Assembly: GCA_903918755.1 (NCBI GenBank)
Contig: CAIXFN010000071.1
Coordinates: forward strand, 37,498-101,497
DNA: 64,000 bases
From: an uncultured Pedosphaera sp.
GTDB lineage: Bacteria > Verrucomicrobiota > Verrucomicrobiia > Limisphaerales > Pedosphaeraceae
Reading direction: 5' to 3'
Made by a program: the position numbers and the translations under genes. This document shows, piece by piece, positions 28,412-37,995 of the stretch; position 1 is the stretch's first letter, and each line of letters starts with the position of its first letter. The notes under the pieces were generated by a model. It saw only the letters and a program-made list of their open reading frames with translations. It was not told the origin of the DNA and made no database searches.

Positions 28412-30857
28412 AACCATGCGCCGGCTGCGGACGATCCTCGGGCTGCTTCTGATCTGGCTGCTCACCCCCACCGCGCCGGCCGAGGATCCGCAATGGGTCT
28501 CCTACCGGGGCGGACGCGGTCCGGGCAAGGGCAAGAAGATCGTGTTCCTGACCGGCGACGAGGAATACCGCTCCGAGGAATCGATGCCCGCGATGGCCCG
28601 CCTGCTGGCCAAGCGCCACGGTTTTCAAACCACTGTCCTCTTTTCCGTGAACCCGGAGAACGGCGAAATTGATCCCAAAATCGGCAACAACATTCCCGGC
28701 CTCGACGCCCTGACCAATGCCGACCTTATGGTGGTGTTTGTGCGCTACCGGCACCTGCCCGAAGACCAAATGGCGAAGATTGTCGCCTACGTCAATTCCG
28801 GCCGGCCCGTGATTGGCCTCCGCACGGCCACGCACGCGTTTGATTACGATCGTTTTCAAAAGGATAAATTCTCCGAATGGGCCTGGCGCGGTCGGCACCC
28901 GGAATTTCCGGGCGGTTTTGGCCGGCAGGTGTTGGGCGAAACCTGGATCGATCATTACGGCGGCTACCGCAGCGAAAGCACCCTCGGCATTTTGGTCCCG
29001 GAAATGCAAAACCACCCGATCCTGCGCGGCATCGGCCAGCTTTGGGGTCCCTCCCATGCCTACAAAGTGACCAAGCTCGAAGGGGACAGCCAGGTCCTGG
29101 TCATGGGCCAACCCCTGGAAGGCCTGCAACCCACCGACAAACCGGACTCCGAAAAGCCGCCTGTCCCGGTCGCCTGGGTGAAAACGTTTACCGGCACCTC
29201 CGGCAAACCCGCGCGCGTGTTCACCACCACGCTGGGCAATGGCGATGACTTCCGCGAAGAGGGCGTCCGCCGGATGTTCGTCAACGCCTGCTATTGGTGC
29301 GTGGGGTTGGAGGACAAAATTTCCGCCCAAGCCGATGTCTCCATGGTGGGCGCGTACAACCCGCGCAAGAGCGAGTTCGGGGCCTATCGCCGCGGTCTCG
29401 CCCCGTCCGACGTCCAGCAAAACCTCAGCACCGACGAACTCGCTGACGTGCCACCCAACGAGCGCGAGGCGGAATATTACCCGATCACCGATGTGCCCAT
29501 GCCCGCCGATGCGGTCATGGAAACGGGCAGCGCGCTCTGGCTCCCGGACGGTCGTCTGGTCATCGGCACGCGGCGCGGGGATGTTTACATCGCCACCGGC
29601 GCCAACGCCACCCCGCCCAAACCGCAGTGGCGCCTCTTCGCCAGCGGCCTCACCGAAGTGTTCGGCCTGGCCTGGCGCGACGGCGTACTCTATGCCACCC
29701 AGCAGGGCGAAGTCACCCGCCTGCTGGACACCGACGGCGATGGCCGCGCGGACCGTTACGAAACGGTCAGCGACGCGTGGGCCTGGGGCGGCGAACACGA
29801 ATTCACCTTCGGCTCCAATTTCGACCGCGACGGCGCCATCTGGACCGTTCATTGCCTCACCGGCAGTTACACCTCCGAGCGCCTGTTTCGCGGCTGGGCG
29901 CTCAGGCATTTTCCCGATGGCCGCTTCGAGGTCATGTGCAGCGGCCTCCGCAGTCCGGGCGGCGTCGCCTTCAACCCGGCGGGGGATGCCTTTTACACCG
30001 AGAACCAGGGACCTTGGAACAGCTTTTGTTCCCTGCACCATCTGAAACCCGGCGGCTTCATGGGCCACCCAATCGGCAACGTCTGGTATGATCACGCGCC
30101 CAACATGGGACCCCGCCCCATTGATCCCATTGGCGATGAAAACGATCGCCGGGAACTGGAAGCCGTGCGCATCCCGCAACTCGTCCTGCCCTCCGTGGTC
30201 TTCCCCTACAAGAAAATGGGCCAGAGCGCTTCCGCTATCATGCTGGATGTTTCCAAGGGGAAGTTCGGTCCGTTCGCCGGCCAGTTCTTCGTGGCCGACT
30301 ACACCTTGAGCATCGTCATGCGCGCCGAAATGGAAATGGTCAACGGCGTCTATCAAGGCGCCTGCTACCCCTTCCGCCAGGGCCTGGCCACCGGCGTCAT
30401 CGGGGGCACGCTCACCGATCAAGGGCAAATTTTTGTCGGCGGCAGCAAACGCGGCTGGCCCGTGCGCGGCCTCGCCGACCATGCTTTGCAACGGCTGGAT
30501 TGGTCAGGGCAAACCCCGTTCGAAATCCAGACCATGCGGATCAAACCCGACGGCTTCGAACTCCGGCTCACCGCCCCCGTGGATCCAGCCACTGCCCGCG
30601 ATCCGGACAGCTACACGCTGGAAACCTTCACCCACCATTACTACGGCGCCTACGGCGGACCCGAAATCGAACAAGCCGAGCAACGCATCGTCTCCGCCAC
30701 CTCCAGCGCCGACGGACTGACCATCCGCCTCGTCGTGGACAAACTCGTCCCCGGCCACATCCACGAACTCCACCTCCCCGGCCTCCTCGACCGCACCGGC
30801 CACCCCCTCCTCCACGACGTCGCCTACTACACCCTGAACCAACTGCCGAAGAATTGA
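28401..30857 (+). CDS. ThuA-like domain fused to a sorbosone dehydrogenase-like propeller
   Basis: 818 residues. The ATG at 28401 is preceded by GGAG at a good distance and overlaps the upstream stop by 11 bases; an ATG at 28416 is the alternative. A signal peptide (RTILGLLLIWLLTPTAPAE) is followed by a ThuA/class I amidotransferase-like domain, about residues 40-300: KKIVFLTGDEEYRSEESMPA, GRPVIGLRTATHAF and WIDHYGGYRSESTLG. Residues 350-720 are a propeller of the glucose/sorbosone dehydrogenase type, with VFGLAWRDGVLYATQQGEV, LLDTDGDGRADRYETV and GGVAFNPAGDAFYTENQG. Directly downstream of the cytochrome, so probably an exported sugar-oxidising unit; cofactor and substrate are not shown by the sequence. 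Confidence 0.88.
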   Translation: MSGKTMRRLRTILGLLLIWLLTPTAPAEDPQWVSYRGGRGPGKGKKIVFLTGDEEYRSEESMPAMARLLAKRHGFQTTVLFSVNPENGEIDPKIGNNIPGLDALTNADLMVVFVRYRHLPEDQMAKIVAYVNSGRPVIGLRTATHAFDYDRFQKDKFSEWAWRGRHPEFPGGFGRQVLGETWIDHYGGYRSESTLGILVPEMQNHPILRGIGQLWGPSHAYKVTKLEGDSQVLVMGQPLEGLQPTDKPDSEKPPVPVAWVKTFTGTSGKPARVFTTTLGNGDDFREEGVRRMFVNACYWCVGLEDKISAQADVSMVGAYNPRKSEFGAYRRGLAPSDVQQNLSTDELADVPPNEREAEYYPITDVPMPADAVMETGSALWLPDGRLVIGTRRGDVYIATGANATPPKPQWRLFASGLTEVFGLAWRDGVLYATQQGEVTRLLDTDGDGRADRYETVSDAWAWGGEHEFTFGSNFDRDGAIWTVHCLTGSYTSERLFRGWALRHFPDGRFEVMCSGLRSPGGVAFNPAGDAFYTENQGPWNSFCSLHHLKPGGFMGHPIGNVWYDHAPNMGPRPIDPIGDENDRRELEAVRIPQLVLPSVVFPYKKMGQSASAIMLDVSKGKFGPFAGQFFVADYTLSIVMRAEMEMVNGVYQGACYPFRQGLATGVIGGTLTDQGQIFVGGSKRGWPVRGLADHALQRLDWSGQTPFEIQTMRIKPDGFELRLTAPVDPATARDPDSYTLETFTHHYYGAYGGPEIEQAEQRIVSATSSADGLTIRLVVDKLVPGHIHELHLPGLLDRTGHPLLHDVAYYTLNQLPKN

Positions 30858-31223
30858 TTCCTGCTTCCCCAACCACAAAGTGGTTGCGTCACATAGCCCG
30901 GGGTTGGCGCGAGGAACGAGCGCCTACCCCGGGTATTCATAATTTAAATCCACAACCCTGAACTGGGTTGTGCCAAATTTGCTTCCTAAACGGGGTACAA
31001 AACCTATTCGGAAAAATCCACCGGAGGCGCTACAACCGCTTCCAACCATGGTTCTCACGGACCAAACTACCCCCACATTCTAAATCCGCTTGCCCCAACA
31101 AATTCTTCCCACACAATTACCCCATGAGTGCGTCGGAGATCATCAAACTGAACCAGCCGGTTCTCCCCTGCTGCCGATATCGCTCTACCGTTTAATCCAT
31201 CCCACGGCTTCACCCTTCCCCCC
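30858..31223. other. Intergenic region with hairpins, no gene seen
   Basis: This 366-base gap holds the hairpin group listed next (30871-30972), then an AT-richer stretch to the GH127 start. The promoter of the GH127 gene should lie in the last 150 bases; no clear box is visible. The short open frame at 30968-31195 shows no protein-like features. Confidence 0.5.
30871..30972. repeat. Three adjacent hairpins (intergenic repeat element, possible terminator)
   Basis: Three stem-loops in a row: AACCACAAAGTGGTTG (30871-30886); a 14-base stem with one mismatch at 30897-30933, arms CCCGGGGTTGGCGC and GCGCCTACCCCGGG; and CACAACCC-TGAACT-GGGTTGTG at 30951-30972. The GC-rich central stem just after the ThuA gene could also stop transcription, though no T-tract follows. 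Similar 'CCCGGGGT' palindromes are frequent between genes in related bacteria. Confidence 0.75.
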
Positions 31224-33299
31224 ATGCTTTCCCCAATAAAACTCCCCCTCCTCGCCCTCCTCCTCGCCACCGCGCTCTCCCTCTCCGCCCCCGCCGCCCC
31301 CGCCGCCCCCGCCGCCACCAACGACCCACCGCCCACCCCCGCCCCCATCCGCGGCCTCCTCGAAGTCAACCACGCCACCGTTAATCTGCACGGCGGATTC
31401 TGGGGCCCGCGCCTGGAAACCCAGCACCTGATCACCGTGCCCCACGCGCTCACGGAACTCGACGACGACGGCCACGTCACCAATTTCGACAAAGCCCAGG
31501 GCAGCTTCGACGGCCCGCTCCGCGGTCATCATGCGTTCGACTCGGACCTGCACAAGGCCCTGGAGGGCGCCTTGTATTCCCTGCAACACTTCGAGGGACG
31601 CCACCTCCGCCAGCGGGTGGACGACATCATCGGCCGCATTCTCGCCGCCCAGCACCCGGACGGCTTCCTGATTTCCTACTTCATCGTCCAGCACCAGGAC
31701 CGGCGTTGGGAGGATCTGCGGCTGGAACACCAGATGTACAACGCCGGCCACTTCTTTGAGATGGCCGTGGCCCATCACGAACTCACCGGCGAAGACCGCG
31801 TGCTCAATGCCGCCCGCCGGTTCGCCGATCACATCGACGGCATCTTCGGCCCCAGCAAACGGTATGATGTGGACGGCCATCAAGAGGTCGAACTGGCCTT
31901 GATCAAGCTGTATCGCGCTACCGGCGAGCGCCGCTACCTGGACCTGGCCAAATTCTTCCTGGATGAACGCGGCCACGCGCACGGCACCGCGCGCCTACCC
32001 TTCGATCCCAAAACCGCCGTCGCCCCGGTGCGCCCGCCCGGTCCCCTGACGCCCGAACAACGCCAGGAATTCTTCCGCGCGCAATTGCGCGTCCGCAACG
32101 GCCGGATGCAGGATCACAAACCCGTCGTGGACCAGCACGAAGCTGTGGGCCATGCCGTCCGGGCCGGCTACATGTATTCCGCCATGACCGACATCGTCCG
32201 CTTCATGGACGCCCCCGGCTACGAACCGGCGCTGACGGATCTGTGGCGGGATGTGGTCGGTCGCAAAATGTATCTCACTGGCGGCCTCGGGACGGGCCAG
32301 TATGGCGACGAAGGCTTTGGGGATCCCTACCGCCTGCCCAATGAATCCGCCTATTGCGAATCCTGCGCCGCCATCGCCCACGTCTTGTGGGAATACCGGA
32401 TGAACCTGCTCGAAGGTCAGGCGAAATACGCCGACACCATGGAACTGGCCCTCTACAACGGAGTGCTCGCCGGCATCGCGTTGTCCGGCGACAAATTTTG
32501 CTACGAAAATCCCCTGGCCAGTTCCGGGTCCGAACGCAGCACCTGGATCGGCCTCGCCTGCTGCCCCGCGAACCTCACCCGCATCCTCCCGCAGGTCGGT
32601 GGGCTGTTTTACGCCCGCGGCCCGCGCACGATTTACGTGAATCTCTACGCCGCCGGCGAAGCCACCGTGAAACTCGACTCCAACACCCCCGTCCGCCTGG
32701 CCCAGGAAACCGACTATCCCTGGAATGGCCGCGTGCGCCTGACCGTCACCCCGCCGACACCCACACCAACACCGACCGAATTTACGATCTGTCTCCGCCT
32801 CCCCGGCTGGGCGCTAGGACACCCCGTCCCCAGCGACTTGTATCGGTACGCTGAAACCAACACCGCCGCCACCCGCCTCACCCTCAACGGCGAACCCGCC
32901 GGCACCACCCCGGCCGCGGATGGTTATGTGCACCTGACCCGCTCCTGGCAACCCGGCGATGTCCTCGAACTGGACCTCCCCATGCCCATCCACCGGGTGT
33001 ATGCCCATCCCCAAGTCGAGGCCGACCGCGACCGCGTGGCCCTGATGCGCGGCCCGCTGGTCTATTGCCTGGAAGCTGTGGACCAAAATTTCGACCTCAC
33101 CCAAGCCGCGCTCTCCCCGAAGGCGGAACTCAAAGCCGAACCCCGCCCCACCCTGCTCGGCGGCGTGACCGTCCTGACCGGCGAAATGCAACCCGTCGGC
33201 AAAGAGCCCGCCCCCGTCCCGTTCACCGCCGTCCCCTACTACGCCTGGCAAAACCGCAAACCCGGCGCCATGCAGGTGTGGATCAAAGAGAAGCGCTAG
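31224..33299 (+). CDS. GH127-family (DUF1680) glycosidase, beta-L-arabinofuranosidase-like, secreted
   Basis: 691 residues. The signal peptide (MLSPIKLPLLALLLATALSL) runs into an Ala/Pro-rich spacer. The body matches the GH127/DUF1680 family: GGFWGPRLETQHL at the start of the helical barrel, YNAGHFFEMAVAHHELTGED, LTGGLGTGQYGDEGFGDPYR, then NESAYCESCAAIA and GLACCPANLTRILPQVGGL. In characterised members a Glu, the Cys two residues later and a Cys-Cys pair bind zinc, one of these cysteines being the nucleophile. All four positions are present here (ESC and ACCPAN). The usual beta-sandwich follows. Such enzymes remove L-arabinofuranose from plant glycans; exact specificity is unproven. Confidence 0.92.
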   Translation: MLSPIKLPLLALLLATALSLSAPAAPAAPAATNDPPPTPAPIRGLLEVNHATVNLHGGFWGPRLETQHLITVPHALTELDDDGHVTNFDKAQGSFDGPLRGHHAFDSDLHKALEGALYSLQHFEGRHLRQRVDDIIGRILAAQHPDGFLISYFIVQHQDRRWEDLRLEHQMYNAGHFFEMAVAHHELTGEDRVLNAARRFADHIDGIFGPSKRYDVDGHQEVELALIKLYRATGERRYLDLAKFFLDERGHAHGTARLPFDPKTAVAPVRPPGPLTPEQRQEFFRAQLRVRNGRMQDHKPVVDQHEAVGHAVRAGYMYSAMTDIVRFMDAPGYEPALTDLWRDVVGRKMYLTGGLGTGQYGDEGFGDPYRLPNESAYCESCAAIAHVLWEYRMNLLEGQAKYADTMELALYNGVLAGIALSGDKFCYENPLASSGSERSTWIGLACCPANLTRILPQVGGLFYARGPRTIYVNLYAAGEATVKLDSNTPVRLAQETDYPWNGRVRLTVTPPTPTPTPTEFTICLRLPGWALGHPVPSDLYRYAETNTAATRLTLNGEPAGTTPAADGYVHLTRSWQPGDVLELDLPMPIHRVYAHPQVEADRDRVALMRGPLVYCLEAVDQNFDLTQAALSPKAELKAEPRPTLLGGVTVLTGEMQPVGKEPAPVPFTAVPYYAWQNRKPGAMQVWIKEKR

Positions 33300-33344
33300 C
33301 ACCCCGGGCACAGGAGGCATTTCCCGACCACCACTGCGTTCCCC

Positions 33345-33686
33345 ATGAAACTCACCCAGCGAAAGCAAGCGGTCTTGCGTCGTCTGTATCGTTTGATGAT
33401 CTTGCATGGCATCGCGCTGATCGGATTGGTTTTGCTTCTCGTTTACCTGTTGGACTGCACTAAAAAACACGAGCCGTGGAGGGCGATGATTATCTTCTTT
33501 TCCCCTCTCCCCGTAGTTTTACCCCTCTTCCGGTGGCATCAGCGGCAATACGAGAAAGCCGGAATTTCAAAAGACGAAGTGGTTTTTTATCATCAGCAAC
33601 AACCGCTTACCCAATTTGCCATGTGGGGCATGGTCATAGTCGTGGCCGAGCGCTTGTGGAATATGTTCACATCATTTTTTAAATAA
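33345..33686 (+). CDS. Small membrane protein, unknown
   Basis: 113 residues. A basic N-terminus (MKLTQRKQAVLRRLYR) is followed by a strong transmembrane segment near residues 18-38 (LMILHGIALIGLVLLLVYLL), a second near 47-62 (AMIIFFSPLPVVLPLF) and a weaker third near 90-105. It begins 45 bases after the GH127 stop on the same strand. I do not recognise a family. Coding is supported by the ordered membrane pattern rather than by homology. Confidence 0.6.
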   Translation: MKLTQRKQAVLRRLYRLMILHGIALIGLVLLLVYLLDCTKKHEPWRAMIIFFSPLPVVLPLFRWHQRQYEKAGISKDEVVFYHQQQPLTQFAMWGMVIVVAERLWNMFTSFFK

Positions 33687-34155
33687 TGCGTCCGCCCCGT
33701 GGATTCGGCCGCCCAATACCGCTGATCCATTTGTGAATCTGCCTCGAATCAAACTTTGGACTTCCGAGCCCACGGTATTTTCGCGGAGAGCAAATAGGAC
33801 AAACCAACTCTCTTCTCCCCCTCCGCCATTCAGAATGGAAGGGTCGGGGAGAAGAGGCGTTTTGAATCTTCCACTCCCAAAATTCCAAGTCCCGAAATTT
33901 GAACGGGAGCAAACAGAGATAGCGGGGAAATTGGTCTGTGCTTCTCTTTTCCCTCTGCTTCCTCTGTTCTCTCCTGTTTAAGACTCCCCGTTCCACTTCC
34001 CCCTTCGTGAACTTCTTTGCCTTATGTAAAATACCTCCTGTTCAAAATCTCTTTTGTTCCGAATGGCGGAAGGGTTGGGGAAAGGAGATGCCAGCCTGCT
34101 TCCACTGCGACCCAAAACTTGACTGCCCAAGCCAAATGCCAAATCCTTCTGCCGC
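33687..34155. other. Intergenic region with hairpin repeat, no gene seen
   Basis: A gap of about 470 bases, AT-richer than its neighbours. It contains the hairpin at 33810-33856 and, near 34060, a diverged copy of the same right arm (GAATGGCGGAAGGGTTGGGG). Open frames at 33733-33981 and 33938-34192 are low-complexity and track the repeat. The S9 peptidase promoter is expected near the 3' end. Confidence 0.5.
33810..33856. repeat. Hairpin repeat, CCATTCAGAATGG type
   Basis: An imperfect hairpin whose outer 11 bases are perfectly complementary (CTCTTCTCCCC and GGGGAGAAGAG) and whose apex is CCATTCAGAATGG. A related hairpin with the same CCATTCTGAATGG apex lies at 60485-60537, and a half copy near 34060, so this is a dispersed family. 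Confidence 0.75.
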
Positions 34156-36435
34156 ATGCGTTTTCGAATACTTCTCCCCCGCTTCCTCCTGATCGCCCTC
34201 GGGCTCGGCCTGCTCGTCGCCCGCAACCCCGCGAGCGCCGTAGACGCGCCCACCACCAACTCCGCGCTCCTCACGGTGGATCGCATTTTCGGCCAGGGGG
34301 AGTTCAAACTGCAGGACTGGGGTCCGGCCCGCTGGCTGGCGGATGGCTCCGGCTATACCACCCTTAAGCCCGCCCCCGGACCGGACGGCGGCCGGGAGAT
34401 CGTGCGGTACGACCCCGCGTCCGGCCGGCGCGAGGTGCTGGTCACCGCGGCGCAGCTCACGCCTCACGGTGAAACCAAACCGCTCAGCCTGGCCGATTAC
34501 GCCTGGTCGCCCGACGCCCGCCGCCTGCTGATCTTTACCTACACCAAACGGGTCTGGCGCCGGGAAACCCGCGGCGATTACTGGTTGTTGGAACGGGCGA
34601 CCGGCCAGTTGCGCCAACTCGGTGGTCCCGGGGAACCGGCCACCATGATGTTTGCCACGTTTTCGCCCGACGGCACCCGGATCGCCTTTGTCCGTCAAAA
34701 CAACCTGTTCGTCCAAAACCTGGCCAACCTGCGCGTGACCCGCCTCACCTCCGACGGCTCCGCCACCCTCATCAACGGCACCTCCGACTGGGTCACCGAA
34801 GAGGAGTTCGATCTCCGCCAGGGCTATCACTGGAGCCCGGACAGCCAGTCCCTCGCCTATTGGCAGTTCGATGTCAGCGGGGTCCGCGACATGACGCTCG
34901 TCAACAACACGGACGGCCTCTACCCGCAGGTCACCACCTATGCCTATCCCAAGGTGGGCGAAACCAACTCCGCCTGCCGCCTCGGCGTCGTCCGCGCTTC
35001 CGGCGGACGCACCCGCTGGCTGGCGGCCGACGGCGACCCGCGCAACCGTTATCTCCCGGCCATGACCTGGACCCCGGACTCCAAGCAGGTCATTTTCCAG
35101 CAACTCAACCGTCTCCAAAACACCAACCGCCTCGTGCTGGCCAATCCCCGCCGCGGCACCACCCATACCGCGTTCACGGACCGCGATGACACCTGGGTGG
35201 AAGCCGTGGCCGACTGGCGCTGGATCGACAACGGACACCGCGTGCTCTGGCTGAGCGAACGTGACGGCTGGCGCCACCTCCACGCCGTGTCCCCCGCCGA
35301 CGGCACCGCCACCCTGCTCACCCCCGGCAATTGGGACGTCGTCCACCTCGCCGGCGTGGACGAAACCAACGGTTGGGTGTATTTCATCGCCTCGCCGGAC
35401 AATCCCACCCAGCGTTACCTTTACCGCGCCCCGCTCACTGGCGGCGGAACGGCCGAACGCGTCTCCCCCGCCGACCAACCCGGCACCCACAGCTACGACA
35501 TATCCCCGGATTGTCATTGGGCGTTCCACACCCGCTCCCGCTTTGGCCAGCCCCCGGTCACCGATCTCATCAAACTGCCCGGACACGAAACCATCCGGGT
35601 CCTGGCCGACAACTCCCCCCTGCGCGCCCAACTCGCCACCCTGAGCCTGACCGAACCCGAATTCTTCCGGGTCAGCCTGTCCAACGGCCCCGCCCTCGAC
35701 GCCTGGTGCCTGAAACCGCCCGGTTTCGATCCCGCCAGGAAGTATCCCCTGTTCCTCCACGTCTATGGCGAACCCGCCGGATCCACCGTGGTGGATGCCT
35801 GGGGCGGCGAGAACTACCTCTGGCACCAATCCCTCGCGCAGCAAGGCTACGTGGTCATGAGCATCGATAACCGTGGCACCGCGGCGCCTCGCGGACGCGA
35901 CTGGCGCAAGAGTATCTACCGCCAGATCGGCATCCTCGCCTCCGCGGACCAGGCCGCCGCCACGCGCCAAATCCTCCAGGACCGACCCTACCTTGATCCC
36001 AACCGGGTCGGAATCTGGGGCTGGAGCGGCGGAGGTTCCATGAGCCTGAACGCCATCTTCCGCTACCCCGAACTCTACCACACCGCCATGGCGGTGGCCT
36101 TCGTCAGCAATCAGCGCTACTACGACACCGTGTACCAGGAACGCTACATGGGCCTTCCATCCGACAACCCTGACGGCTTCCGGGACGGCTCCCCCATCAC
36201 CTACGCCGGCAACCTGCGCGGCAACCTCCTCCTCGTTTACGGCACCGGCGACGACAACTGCCACTACCAAAACTGCGAAGCCCTGATCAACGAACTGATC
36301 CGCCAAAACAAGCTATTCTCCGTAATGCCCTACCCCAACCGCACCCACGCCATCCGCGAAGGCCCCAACACCCGGCACCACCTTTACGAAACGCTGACGC
36401 TTTACCTGCAGGCGAAGATGCCCACCAAACAGTAA
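34156..36435 (+). CDS. Secreted S9 family peptidase, dipeptidyl-peptidase IV type
   Basis: 759 residues with a signal peptide (RFRILLPRFLLIALGLGLLV). Residues 50-500 are the DPP-IV N-terminal propeller (FDLRQGYHWSPDSQSLAYWQ is the conserved double-Glu helix region, with EEEFDLR just before it). The last 250 residues are the alpha/beta-hydrolase domain: GWSGGG gives the nucleophile Ser near residue 625, GTGDDNCHYQN the Asp near 699 and PNRTHAI the His near 730. DPP-IV enzymes remove Xaa-Pro or Xaa-Ala dipeptides from peptides. Likely periplasmic or extracellular, fitting a life of degrading biopolymers. It stands alone, with gaps on both sides. Confidence 0.93.
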   Translation: MRFRILLPRFLLIALGLGLLVARNPASAVDAPTTNSALLTVDRIFGQGEFKLQDWGPARWLADGSGYTTLKPAPGPDGGREIVRYDPASGRREVLVTAAQLTPHGETKPLSLADYAWSPDARRLLIFTYTKRVWRRETRGDYWLLERATGQLRQLGGPGEPATMMFATFSPDGTRIAFVRQNNLFVQNLANLRVTRLTSDGSATLINGTSDWVTEEEFDLRQGYHWSPDSQSLAYWQFDVSGVRDMTLVNNTDGLYPQVTTYAYPKVGETNSACRLGVVRASGGRTRWLAADGDPRNRYLPAMTWTPDSKQVIFQQLNRLQNTNRLVLANPRRGTTHTAFTDRDDTWVEAVADWRWIDNGHRVLWLSERDGWRHLHAVSPADGTATLLTPGNWDVVHLAGVDETNGWVYFIASPDNPTQRYLYRAPLTGGGTAERVSPADQPGTHSYDISPDCHWAFHTRSRFGQPPVTDLIKLPGHETIRVLADNSPLRAQLATLSLTEPEFFRVSLSNGPALDAWCLKPPGFDPARKYPLFLHVYGEPAGSTVVDAWGGENYLWHQSLAQQGYVVMSIDNRGTAAPRGRDWRKSIYRQIGILASADQAAATRQILQDRPYLDPNRVGIWGWSGGGSMSLNAIFRYPELYHTAMAVAFVSNQRYYDTVYQERYMGLPSDNPDGFRDGSPITYAGNLRGNLLLVYGTGDDNCHYQNCEALINELIRQNKLFSVMPYPNRTHAIREGPNTRHHLYETLTLYLQAKMPTKQ

Positions 36436-36677
36436 GCGGGATCCAAGGCGGTAGTGAATTTCACTTCGCAAAGAATGGCGAACACTCAACCAATGGGTCA
36501 ATCTTAGGTCAAGTGTCAGTCAAGTATCGGACAAACTGATCGCGATGGGGGGTGCAGCGCCTGAGGTCCCAGCCCCGCGGCACTAAATCGCACTGGTCTT
36601 GCTTCGAACCTTGACAGGGAAACCAAATGCGCCAAAGACTATTGTCCTCGGTGAGTTTTAGCTAAAAAAAAGGGAAA

Positions 36678-37049
36678 CTAAAATTTGGTGCGCTTCTTAA
36701 TTCCTTCCTCCAAATTAAAGTCAGTAACTTTTAGTGTTGAGTGGTCAATTGTCAAAGTCAGAATGTCAGAATCATCTCGTTGGGATCCAGCGAACATCGA
36801 AACTGAAGTTTCGGTATACTTGTAGGTAAGAAAGTCAAAATTGCCAGAGGTTGAAGTGGTCGTTGGCGCACCAAACCACGCAACAATTTGGTCTTCTGTC
36901 GTTGTGCCCTTTACAATTTGCTGCACTTTCGCGCGGTCAATTTCGCGACCGGTGGATGACATTGGTTTCCGAGTTACGGTAACCCCTGAGCAACCTTGCA
37001 TCAGAATTGCTACAAATAGAACAGCGCTTAACATTACGAGTGTTTTCAT
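36678..37049 (-). CDS. Small BamE/SmpA-like lipoprotein
   Basis: 123 residues. The N-terminus MKTLVMLSAVLFVAILMQGC is a lipoprotein signal with the lipid-bearing Cys at position 20. After a short linker, the sequence REIDRAKVQQIVKGTTTEDQ and VAWFGAPTTT follows the SmpA/OmlA/BamE pattern of a helix pair leading to 'G-P', then beta strands. In other bacteria BamE assists the outer-membrane assembly machine, but many small lipoproteins share the fold with other roles. The gene and its surroundings are clearly richer in A+T than the rest of the window, which hints at foreign origin. It has no coding neighbours within 240 bases. Confidence 0.75.
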   Translation of the reverse strand: MKTLVMLSAVLFVAILMQGCSGVTVTRKPMSSTGREIDRAKVQQIVKGTTTEDQIVAWFGAPTTTSTSGNFDFLTYKYTETSVSMFAGSQRDDSDILTLTIDHSTLKVTDFNLEEGIKKRTKF

Positions 37050-37995
37050 GGTTTGTTTTTAGCTTTATTGTCTTCTTCTTGTTGTTTCCGTCCGGCTTGG
37101 GACAAAATTATTGACGCATATCTACTTTCTAAAACTAGATTCTATATTTATTGAATAGTTTTATTGATGCAATTGAAGCGAAAGGCTGAACTAAGAAAGT
37201 TATATTTATAAACACTATTGAAACTGCATGATACCGAGTTATTGCTCCTGTCCTTTCCGATGTCATGACGGCCTCATTTTAATTTTCCGAACGAAACTTT
37301 TTCAGAATGGTTTGTGAAATTCTGAAACAAAATGCGGCCGCCAGCGCTCAAAATCAAGCTTTTATTCCGCTCATTTTAAACAGAACCTGCTGTTCGGCGA
37401 GAGAATCGTCCAGGTCTTGCGGTGCCGGACGCGCAAAAACAAATTCGTCGCGATTAGTGCGAAAATTTGGCATTTGATCGAAACTGTTTTGGCAATCCTC
37501 TCAAGACATGCAATAGTCCTTTTGACTGCTTCTTCTCCTCAACCAGTTTAACAAGCCCCCAAAAGCCATGTACATCCTACTGTCCTTCAACATGTTATGC
37601 TCATCGGAACACCCATCCACTCGCCACGCCGACAACACCTACTATTGGCAGGCGATAAGGGCTGCCTCCGACCTATCCGGCGTTCCTTCCAGCGAAAACT
37701 GTAGCTGCCGGCGACGCAGGGAGGCTCTGAAGTTGCCAGACACACAAGCCTCCACCATTCACCGCCCTTGAAATAATTCCCATTTTGTTTGGTGGCTAAT
37801 TCATCCTGCCTCTTTCAAGAATCCAATCTCCTACCTCCCTGCCCCACCCTGCAAAATTTGCTTTTCCTGCGATTTTATGCGCCTCTTCGCGGCTAAAAAT
37901 CCCCAATCTCCCCCCCCGTTGTTGTCCTCTCCATGACAAAATTGGTCCCGCTATTTCTGAAGCTTTTGCACTCCCCCACTCGTCTAAACCTCTGT
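37050..37995. other. AT-rich gap, no supported gene
   Basis: Nearly 950 bases. The first 250 are markedly AT-rich and should contain the promoter of the divergent lipoprotein gene. The frames at 37467-37658 and 37568-37771 have no start signal, no signal peptide and Ser/Thr/Pro-rich composition, so I do not call them. The open frame of the next gene reaches back to 37933 but its translation probably starts at 37996. Confidence 0.5.

Noticed and set aside
28287..30491. 734-residue minus-strand frame over the ThuA-propeller gene
   Set aside because: Antisense shadow; no motif or start signal.
34042..36306. 754-residue minus-strand frame over the S9 peptidase
   Set aside because: Gly/Val/Ala/Asp-rich antisense product without motifs; the peptidase triad is on the plus strand.
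37467..37771. Two short plus-strand frames in the AT-rich gap
   Set aside because: No ribosome-binding site, signal peptide or recognisable pattern.
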